Below are positions 58,138-64,000 of a stretch of DNA of 64,000 nt, one piece after another. The position numbers and the translations under genes were made by a program. The first letter of the stretch is position 1, and the number at the start of each line of letters is the position of its first letter. The notes under the pieces were generated by a model. The model was not told the origin of the DNA and ran no database searches. It was given only the letters and a program-made list of their open reading frames with translations. Source of the stretch: Bradyrhizobium niftali (GTDB lineage: Bacteria; Pseudomonadota; Alphaproteobacteria; Rhizobiales; Xanthobacteraceae); assembly GCF_004571025.1 (NCBI RefSeq), contig NZ_SPQT01000018.1, positions 62,001 through 126,000 on the forward strand. The letters run 5' to 3'.

Positions 58138-58386
58138 GTGGATTTGTGTAGATCTTCCTTCCCGCCCGTCGCGACTATCTGCAGCGCGCCGTCCGGAAGC
58201 GGCCGCTGCAGCGCCTTGGCTTCTGCCCACGGGCCGCGCACCCAAGCGTCATATTCCTCCCGGGTAGTCAGATCACCGCCATCGCCTTCGGATGGACGCG
58301 GCCGACCTCCGCATTCGCCTCCGCGGTGAGGAAGCCGAAGACATCTTTCGTGATCTCGCCTTCCTTCGGCGCGTGATGCGCTGCTC
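58138..58386 (-). pseudogene. SRAP (YedK/HMCES-like) C-terminal remnant
   Basis: Minus-strand frames read EGEITKDVFGFLTAEANAEVGRVHPKAMAVI, a stop, then after one base shift LTTREEYDAWVRGPWAEAKAL and QRPLPDGALQIVATG. This is the C-terminal part of an SOS-response-associated peptidase (SRAP), including the H-P-K-AMPVI-like motif near the catalytic histidine. The N-terminal half with the catalytic cysteine is missing or scrambled. A one-base deletion in the ATCCTGACT-like context explains the stop. Confidence 0.65.
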
Positions 58387-58513
58387 GTCTTCAGCGCGGT
58401 CCCTCTGGCCTTGACGCGGCATCGTTACGCTGTGGCACGCGCGGCATGCGGTTCTCAATCTCGGCCGTCGTCGGATTCATTGCGCTCTCTGGGGTTGCGG
58501 TGCAGAACGGGTT

Positions 58514-58765
58514 GTGATGCTGAGCCAGATCAGCAAGCTGATCGGCGATGGCCTGGTCTCACAGGGGGCGATCAAGGAAGGTGCGATGACCCGCTTCCGG
58601 CCGGCGATCACGACCGCACTTGCTGCTTCGGTTGGTCTTTGTGCCGATGACGCTGGCTAATCGGACGGGGGCAAAGTCCAACGGCCGCTTGCCGTCGTTA
58701 TCGGTGGACTGCTCACGGCGACGCTGATGACGCTGCTCGTCCTGCCGGCGCTATATCCTATTTAG
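58514..58765 (+). pseudogene. RND heavy-metal efflux pump (CzcA/CusA) C-terminal remnant
   Basis: The DNA encodes GAMTRFRPAITTALAASVGL, then, with two compensating one-base shifts, VPMTLANRTGAKVQRPLAVVIGGLL and LTATLMTLLVLPALYP, which is the fourth-to-last and last-helix region of CzcA/CusA pumps. An in-frame TAA at 58658 results from the shifts. The rest of the gene is absent. It lies 300 bp before an intact metal-efflux operon, which suggests replacement of an older pump. Confidence 0.7.
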
Positions 58766-59069
58766 CGCCGCATCGCGCGCAGCAGGAAAGTGAGTGATCC
58801 TTCGTTCCGAAACGTGCGGCGGAATAATTCGCTCGTTGGCGGCCCCCATGGCGCTCACGATTTCGTGAGCTTGTAACCGAATTGCGATTCTTCTCGAACT
58901 GAGAAATGTGCCCTCGCTAAAAGATGAGCAAGTCAAACGCCTGCGACGTTTCGGCCGACGGGAACTAGTAAGACGGACGGCAAGCGTTGCATGAGGGGCA
59001 GGGTTAAGCTGAATGAGGGGCCTGCTATCCCCCCAAGTCCATTTTCGCACCGGAAATGAAGGAGCACTA
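58766..59069. other. Region upstream of the Cus operon
   Basis: A 300-bp gap without genes. It should carry the promoter of the metal operon, but no CueR- or CusR-like palindrome was recognised with confidence. Confidence 0.35.
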
Positions 59070-59456
59070 ATGTCTGTCTTCCGTCACTCGTTCCGAGGTC
59101 CGCGCGCACCGCTAGGTGCACTGATGTTGTTGCTTGGGGTAGGCCTCGTGCCGCTAACCACGGGCAAATCAGTTGCGCAAGGAATGAAGGACATGCGCGG
59201 CATGGAAAATTCCAAGCCTGCGGCTTCGGCGACCGCCAAAGCGACAGGAACGGTCACGGCGCTCAATGCGGCCGATCGCAAAGTAACTCTCGATCATGGA
59301 GCAATTCCCGCCATCAAGTGGCCACCTATGAAGATGGAGTTCGCAGTCGCGCCCAATGTTGATCTCTCCAAGGTAACAACCGGCGAGAAGGTCGATTTCA
59401 CCCTAAGCGGCTCGGGCAGTTCGTACACGGTTCAATCGATTACTCCTGCAAAGTGA
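59070..59456 (+). CDS. CusF-like periplasmic copper-binding protein
   Basis: A 128-residue exported protein starting at ATG 59070 with AAGGAG upstream. A signal peptide is followed by a Met-rich segment (GMKDMRGMENSK). The CusF fold has LDHGAIPAIKWPPMKMEFAV, keeping the His, Trp, Met, Met residues that bind Cu(I)/Ag(I) in E. coli CusF (spacing W-x2-M-x-M). It heads a cluster of metal genes on the plus strand and should pass metal to the CusBA pump. Confidence 0.85.
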   Translation: MSVFRHSFRGPRAPLGALMLLLGVGLVPLTTGKSVAQGMKDMRGMENSKPAASATAKATGTVTALNAADRKVTLDHGAIPAIKWPPMKMEFAVAPNVDLSKVTTGEKVDFTLSGSGSSYTVQSITPAK

Positions 59457-59480
59457 TGCGACCAGCGGAGGAGGGTTCGG

Positions 59481-59963
59481 ATGTCTAAAGCGGTGCTGCG
59501 CCTAACGCGACGAGGCGTATTGGGTGGTCTGGCGGCGGGGCTGTTGGCATCTTCCGAGTATCCGGTTCAAGCCAACAATCACGGGATTCTAGTTCACAAG
59601 GACCCCAATTGTACTTGCTGCACGGGCTGGGTGCGCCACCTCAGAGATGCAGGATTCGTGGTGACCGCGGTTGAAGCCACTGATCTTCAGTCCGTTAAGA
59701 TCCGATTGGATGTGCCGGCGGATCTGGCGGCGTGCCATACCGCTGAAGCCGATGGGTATGTCCTGGAAGGGCATGTCCCCGCGGTCGCAGTTCGTCGCCT
59801 CCTGACCGAGAGACCGGCCGCCACAGGATTGGCGGTCCCGGGAATGCCCGTTGGGTCGCCCGGAATGGAGGGCGGCGCTCCGAAGCCATACGATGTTGTT
59901 CTTTTCGGCCCGGATGGCCGGCAAACCTTTATGCGGTTTCTCGGCGTGAACCCGATGGCGTAG
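59481..59963 (+). CDS. DUF411 metal-binding protein
   Basis: A 160-residue exported protein of the DUF411 family. The signal has an RR pair (RLTRRGVLGGLAAGLLASS). The family motif is HKDPNCTCCTGWVRHLRDAGF with three cysteines, and later ACHTAEADGYVLEGHVPAVAVRRLL and PGMPVGSPGMEGG. The ATG at 59481 follows the CusF-like gene by 24 bp with GGAGGG upstream. DUF411 genes regularly accompany copper and silver resistance operons; the biochemical role is poorly defined. Confidence 0.87.
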   Translation: MSKAVLRLTRRGVLGGLAAGLLASSEYPVQANNHGILVHKDPNCTCCTGWVRHLRDAGFVVTAVEATDLQSVKIRLDVPADLAACHTAEADGYVLEGHVPAVAVRRLLTERPAATGLAVPGMPVGSPGMEGGAPKPYDVVLFGPDGRQTFMRFLGVNPMA

Positions 59964-60163
59964 CCTTGATTATGAACTGAGTTTTGCCTGCTTTCTCGCG
60001 ATCACGTCAGCGTGAGAATGTAACCCCGAAGCGAGCGGGATCGAACTGCCTTATAGGCGCGTCGTTTCAATGGCTGCGGCTACGTGTAGCCATCAATCGA
60101 GCGCTAACCCAACGAAGGCAATCCGGCTTTCCGTCAATATGGTACTATGAGAGACTGGCTTCC

Positions 60164-60526
60164 ATGAATCGCACGGTGATCATGCGACAGCTTTTGGCAT
60201 TCGTTATAGCGGTGGGAGTTGCCCTATCGCCGTTGACGATGCCCTTTTCATCAGTATCGATTGCCGCGCAAGATGAGGCTACGGTTGCGATGACCTCGGC
60301 TGAACTGGCCGACGACATGCCATGCTGCCCGAAAAAGGCCCCGTCGCCGTTCGATTGCCAGAAGTGTTTGCTTGCGACTTGCATGATGAAGTATTCGCAG
60401 CCGACACTTGCCAACGGATGCGCGGAAGTACCGCAATTGGCTTCCGTGATCCCGCTCGGCAATGACGCATTGCCGGCTGAGCTTGACCAGGCACCGCCAG
60501 ACCACCCCCCTCGAGCCAACATCTGA
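60164..60526 (+). CDS. Small Cys-rich exported protein
   Basis: A 120-residue protein; the start is ATG 60164 or 60182 (MRQLLAFVIAVGVALSPLTM). After the signal peptide it has MPCCPKKAPSPFDCQKCLLATCMMK, five cysteines in 20 residues, which could bind metal. The C-terminal part is Pro/Ala-rich. The gene lies between DUF411 and YtkA-like genes with 100-200 bp gaps. Proteins of this kind occur upstream of CusBA in rhizobia, without assigned role. Confidence 0.6.
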   Translation: MNRTVIMRQLLAFVIAVGVALSPLTMPFSSVSIAAQDEATVAMTSAELADDMPCCPKKAPSPFDCQKCLLATCMMKYSQPTLANGCAEVPQLASVIPLGNDALPAELDQAPPDHPPRANI

Positions 60527-60627
60527 GGCGCGTGAGCGCCTGATCGCTGGTACGCGTGCCCAGGTGGCGCGCGCCGTCGTTCCATGCCGCATTGGCGGTT
60601 ATTCAGATGTATCGAGGAACTGAAATC

Positions 60628-61035
60628 ATGACGACTTCTAAAGTTGGGCACGCCGCCATGGCGGCGCTGATCGGCGTTGCCTTCGCAGGTTCGGCCCTGC
60701 CTGCGCATGCCGAAATCAAGAACTACGAATTCCAGCTCGTCCAGCCGACGCTCAAAGCTGGCGCCGACCGCATCGTCATGGTGCGGCTGGTCGACAAGGC
60801 GACCGGCAAGGCGGTATCCGACGCGGTGATTTTCGCGAGCCGGCTCGACATGGCTCCGGACGGCATGCAGGAGATGGTCACCAAGGTCACGTGGATGCCG
60901 GGCACGGAGCCCGGCACCTACCGCTTCAAGGCCAATTTCAGCATGGCGGGCCGCTGGCAGCTCTCGCTCGGCGCCAAGGTGCAGGGCGAAACCGGCACGG
61001 TGGAAAACAAGCTCGTCGTTACGGCGGAGCAATGA
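60628..61035 (+). CDS. YtkA/FixH-like exported protein
   Basis: A 135-residue protein starting at ATG 60628. It has a signal peptide (MAALIGVAFAGSALPAHA) and a YtkA-like immunoglobulin-type domain: YEFQLVQPTLKAGADRIVMVRLVDKATGKAVSDAVI, MAPDGMQEMVTKVTW and PGTYRFKANFSMAGRWQLSL. Domains of this type often precede metal pumps and may bind copper via methionines (DMAPDGMQEM). Its stop codon overlaps the start of the adaptor gene (ATGA at 61032-61035). Confidence 0.8.
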   Translation: MTTSKVGHAAMAALIGVAFAGSALPAHAEIKNYEFQLVQPTLKAGADRIVMVRLVDKATGKAVSDAVIFASRLDMAPDGMQEMVTKVTWMPGTEPGTYRFKANFSMAGRWQLSLGAKVQGETGTVENKLVVTAEQ

Positions 61036-62486
61036 CCCGCCTTAGCCTTGCTGGCATTGCCGCTGCGATCGTCGCAGCGTCAGGTGCCGCCTTTTTCACC
61101 GGCTTCGGTCTGCGACCGCAGCCGATCGTCAGTCCCCTTGCATCCGCCGCGCGTGCAGCGGACGGGGGCGCGCCAATCTATTTTCAGGATCCCGACGGCA
61201 AGCCGTTCTACTCGCTGACGCCGAAGAGGACCGCGGACGGCCGCGACTACCGCGCCGTGCCAGCGGGCGCAGAGGTCAGCTTCGACGAGCTGGAGCAGCC
61301 GGCGGACATGAAGACGGCACACACCAAGAGTGACCGCAAGATCAAATACTACCGCAACCCCATGGGCCTGCCGGACACCTCGCCGGTGCCGAAGAAGGAC
61401 TCGATGGGAATGGACTACATCCCCGTCTACGAAGGCGACGACAGCGACGATGGCTTAGTGAATCTTTCACTCGGCAAGATCCAGCGCACCGGCGTCAAGT
61501 CCGAGCCAGCCACACTACGCCGGATCAGGATGCCGGTCCGTGCCCCGGGTACCATTCAGCTCGACGAGCGGCGCATCTCTGTGATCGCGATGCGCGCCGA
61601 GAGTTATGTGCAGAAGGTCGCCGACGTGACGACCAGCAGCCGGGTCGCGAAGGGACAGGCGCTGATGGAAATCTACAGCCCGGCGGTCTCGTCCGCGGCA
61701 GCCGAATATCTTGCGACGATCACGTCGAAGACAACGGCCGGCATCGAGCCGTACGGACGCGGCTCCAGGCAGCGGCTGGTCAATCTCGACGTTCCGGAGC
61801 CTGCCATCGCCGAGATGGAAAAAAGTCGCGTGGTGCCGATCACCGTTCAATGGTCGTCGCCGCGCGACGGTATCGTACTCCAGCGCAACGCGATCGAGGG
61901 CATGCGCGCGCAGCCCGGAGACGTGCTGTTTCGCATCGCCGACATTTCGCAGGTGTGGGCAATCGTCGATGTCGCCGAGCGCGACCTCGGCAGCATCCAA
62001 GTCGGCCAGCTCGTGACGGTGCGGGCACGCAGCTATCCCGGGCGCGAATTCAAGGGCGCAATCGGCGTGATCTATCCGCAAGTGAACAAAGAGACACGCA
62101 CGGCACGGGTGCGGATCGAGCTGACGAACGCCGACCTTGCCCTGCTTCCGGACATGTATCTCGATGCCGAGATCGACACTGGAAATGCGGCACCAGTCCT
62201 TAGCGTCGCCGAAAGCGCGGTGCTTGACACAGGCAGCCGGCAGGCCGTCCTGGTCGACAAGGGACAGGGCCGGTTCGAGCCGCGCGAGGTCAAGCTCGGG
62301 CGGCGGGGCGACGGCTATGTCGAAATCCGCGACGGCCTTGCCGAGGGCGATGCGATCGTCACCTCAGCCAATTTCCTGATTGATGCCGAAAGCAACCTGA
62401 AGGCGGCACTGAAGGGATTTACTGAGGCCGGCAACGCGCAAGGCGCCGATCCCACCGCTGACAGGACCATGGGAGGTAAACCATGA
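61032..62486 (+). CDS. cusB: CusB-type RND efflux periplasmic adaptor
   Basis: A 484-residue membrane-fusion protein; the start is ATG 61032, overlapping the preceding stop, since the longer upstream frame is antisensical. The N-terminus has a signal helix, then a heavy-metal-binding segment IKYYRNPMGLPDTSPVPKKDSMGMDYIPVY. The adaptor core has VRAPGTIQLDERRISVIAMRAESYVQKV, VAKGQALMEIYSPAVSSAAAEYL, a helical hairpin, VWAIVDVAERDLGSIQVGQ and the lipoyl/beta-barrel portions. It joins pump and outer channel for Cu/Ag export; the next gene overlaps by ATGA. Confidence 0.87.
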   Translation: MTRLSLAGIAAAIVAASGAAFFTGFGLRPQPIVSPLASAARAADGGAPIYFQDPDGKPFYSLTPKRTADGRDYRAVPAGAEVSFDELEQPADMKTAHTKSDRKIKYYRNPMGLPDTSPVPKKDSMGMDYIPVYEGDDSDDGLVNLSLGKIQRTGVKSEPATLRRIRMPVRAPGTIQLDERRISVIAMRAESYVQKVADVTTSSRVAKGQALMEIYSPAVSSAAAEYLATITSKTTAGIEPYGRGSRQRLVNLDVPEPAIAEMEKSRVVPITVQWSSPRDGIVLQRNAIEGMRAQPGDVLFRIADISQVWAIVDVAERDLGSIQVGQLVTVRARSYPGREFKGAIGVIYPQVNKETRTARVRIELTNADLALLPDMYLDAEIDTGNAAPVLSVAESAVLDTGSRQAVLVDKGQGRFEPREVKLGRRGDGYVEIRDGLAEGDAIVTSANFLIDAESNLKAALKGFTEAGNAQGADPTADRTMGGKP

Positions 62487-64000
62487 TCGCGCGAGTCATC
62501 GCCTGGTCGGCGCGCAATCTGCTGCTGGTCCTGTTCGGCACAGGCTTTGCCGCTGCCGCCGGGTTTTATGCGCTTATCCATCTGCCGCTGGATGCAATTC
62601 CCGACCTCTCGGACACCCAGGTGATCGTCTATACTGAGTATCCGGGCCAGGCGCCGCAGGTGATCGAGGACCAGGTCACGTATCCCCTGACGACGGCGAT
62701 GCTGACGGTTCCGAGATCCAAGGTGGTGCGCGGCTTCTCCTTCTTTGGCGTCTCCTTCGTCTACGTCATCTTCGAGGACGGCACTGACATCTATTGGGCG
62801 CGTTCACGCGTGCTCGAATTCCTCAACACCGCGACGTCGCGATTGCCGCAAGGCGTGACGCCGACGATCGGGCCTGATGCCACCGGTGTCGGCTGGGTCT
62901 ACCAGTATGCTGTCACGTCCAAGGAGTTGAACCTTGCGGACACCAGGACGATCCAGGACTGGAATCTGAAATTCGCGCTCGCCAAGGCGGAAGGCGTCGC
63001 CGAGGTCGCCAGCGTCGGCGGTTTCGTCAAGCAGTACAACGTGATCCTCGATCCGCAGCGGATGCGCGATCTCGGCATCACTATGCAGAAGATGCGCGAT
63101 GCCATCCGAGCGAGCAATGCCGACGTCGGAGGGCGCACCGTCGAGCTCTCCGAGTTCGAATATGTCATCCGGGGCAGGGGCTATCTGAAGAGCATCAACG
63201 ACCTGGGCAACATCGTACTCAAGACCGACAATGGCACGCCGGTGTTGTTGCGCGACGTCGCGCGCGTCGAGCTCGGGCCGGATGAGCGGCGCGGCATCGC
63301 CGAGCTCAACGGTGAGGGCGAGGTGGCAAGCGGCATCGTGCTGCAGCGCTTCGGCATGAACGCGCTCGACGTCATCGAGAACGTCAAGAAACGCTTCAAG
63401 GAGATAGCGACCAGCCTGCCGAAATCGGTCGAGATCGTCCCGGTCTACGACCGCTCGAACCTCATCAAGGCCGCGATCGAGACGCTCAGGCACACGCTGC
63501 TCGAGGAGAGCATCGTGGTGGCGCTGGTCTGCATCGTATTCCTGCTGCATGTCCGCAGCGCGCTGGTCGCCATCCTGATGCTCCCCGTCGGGGTGCTGAT
63601 GGCCTTCGGCGCGATGAAGCTGCTCGGGATCGGCTCCAACATCATGAGCCTCGGCGGCATCGCGATCGCGATCGGCGCTATGATCGACGCCGCGATCGTC
63701 ATGATCGAGAATGCGCACAAGCATCTCGAGCGCGCCAAGCCGGACAAGTCACGGGTCGAGATCCTGATCGAGGCGGCAGCCGAAGTCGGGCCTGCGCTGT
63801 TCTTCAGCCTGCTGATCATCACCGTCTCGTTCATGCCGATTTTTACGTTGGAGCAGCAGGAGGGGCGGCTGTTCAGCCCGCTCGCCTTCACCAAGACGTT
63901 TGCGATGGCGGCGGCGGCGCTGTTGTCGGTGACGCTGGTGCCGGCGCTGATGGTGATCTTCGTGCGTGGCAAGATCATCCCCGAGCACAAGAACCCGATC
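62483..64000 (+). CDS. cusA: CusA-type heavy-metal RND pump, 3' truncated by window
   Basis: The frame runs from ATG 62483 to the window end (506 residues of about 1050). It has the first transmembrane helix (LLLVLFGTGFAAAAGFYALIHLP), the HME-RND signature DAIPDLSDTQVIVYTEYPGQAPQVIEDQVTYPLTTAML, and porter-domain regions SFFGVSFVYVIFEDGTDIYWARSRV and GVGWVYQYAV. The region IIVMIENAHKHLE-like (IDAAIVMIENAHKHLERAK) marks helix 4 with its conserved acidic residue. It is the inner-membrane pump of the operon and a Cu(I)/Ag(I) exporter by family. Confidence 0.88.
   Translation, partial: MIARVIAWSARNLLLVLFGTGFAAAAGFYALIHLPLDAIPDLSDTQVIVYTEYPGQAPQVIEDQVTYPLTTAMLTVPRSKVVRGFSFFGVSFVYVIFEDGTDIYWARSRVLEFLNTATSRLPQGVTPTIGPDATGVGWVYQYAVTSKELNLADTRTIQDWNLKFALAKAEGVAEVASVGGFVKQYNVILDPQRMRDLGITMQKMRDAIRASNADVGGRTVELSEFEYVIRGRGYLKSINDLGNIVLKTDNGTPVLLRDVARVELGPDERRGIAELNGEGEVASGIVLQRFGMNALDVIENVKKRFKEIATSLPKSVEIVPVYDRSNLIKAAIETLRHTLLEESIVVALVCIVFLLHVRSALVAILMLPVGVLMAFGAMKLLGIGSNIMSLGGIAIAIGAMIDAAIVMIENAHKHLERAKPDKSRVEILIEAAAEVGPALFFSLLIITVSFMPIFTLEQQEGRLFSPLAFTKTFAMAAAALLSVTLVPALMVIFVRGKIIPEHKNPI

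Overview
The window is chromosomal DNA of a high-GC alphaproteobacterium, most likely Bradyrhizobium or a close relative. The basis is FNR/FixK-type TTGAT-CTGG-ATCAA boxes, a Bug (TctC) binding protein, many class III nucleotide cyclases, small hypothetical proteins of a kind common in Bradyrhizobium, and palindromic intergenic repeats. No rRNA, complete tRNA or CRISPR array was seen. Species identity is inference; no search was run.

Layout. 1-5 kb: end of a polysaccharide flippase, a Crp/Fnr regulator, small conserved proteins and a fatty acid desaturase; three palindromes of the form TGAGC-N6-GCTCA lie between these genes. 5-8.4 kb: an L,D-transpeptidase, a methyltransferase and a VOC protein. 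8.6-12 kb: a divergent TetR locus (Bug binding protein; TetR, carboxymuconolactone decarboxylase-like protein, SDR) around a 30-bp palindrome. 12-14.6 kb: a bufferin operon (DUF2282 precursor, DUF692 enzyme, DUF2063 partner, DoxX), a copper-sequestering RiPP pathway. 14.8-20 kb: three class III nucleotide cyclases plus HutD; the third cyclase carries a WGR-like domain. 20.2-25.5 kb: a sugar ABC importer operon without its ATPase and with two Gfo/Idh/MocA oxidoreductases. 25.7-33 kb: a solute-binding protein, small proteins, a lytic transglycosylase facing a second L,D-transpeptidase, DUF1697, a 42-residue double CxxCxGxG protein and a universal stress protein. 33-39.6 kb: a large winged-helix/ATPase/TPR regulator, TauE/SafE, an isochorismatase-like hydrolase and a frameshifted LysR gene. 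39.6-41.5 kb: a 1.77-kb unit bounded by two 61-nt direct repeats derived from the 3' half of a tRNA-Met(CAU) gene, with two FNR/FixK-type boxes and three small genes. 41.7-47 kb: a secreted six-hairpin-like protein and a TetR-controlled cluster (flavoprotein reductase, ICMT-like methyltransferase, NTF2-like protein, methyltransferase). 47-51 kb: decayed mobile DNA and a coiled-coil secreted protein. 51-58 kb: an unfamiliar island, below. 58-64 kb: remnants of SRAP and RND genes, then an intact copper-type operon (CusF-like, DUF411, Cys-rich protein, YtkA-like, CusB, CusA running off the end).

The best candidate for an undescribed system is 51.8-57.95 kb. It holds a Lon-like AAA+ ATPase without a protease domain, two paralogous proteins sharing a WSHR..PVP motif, a calcineurin-like phosphoesterase, several small Cys-rich proteins and a divergent ribbon-helix-helix regulator. 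Both transcription units start beside the same operator, built from the 8-mer AGATAGCT and its inverse, and a half-site lies in the leader of the RHH gene. This argues for one co-regulated module; its biochemical function is unknown.

Metal handling recurs: the bufferin operon, the Cus operon and an older RND remnant all point to copper or related metal stress.
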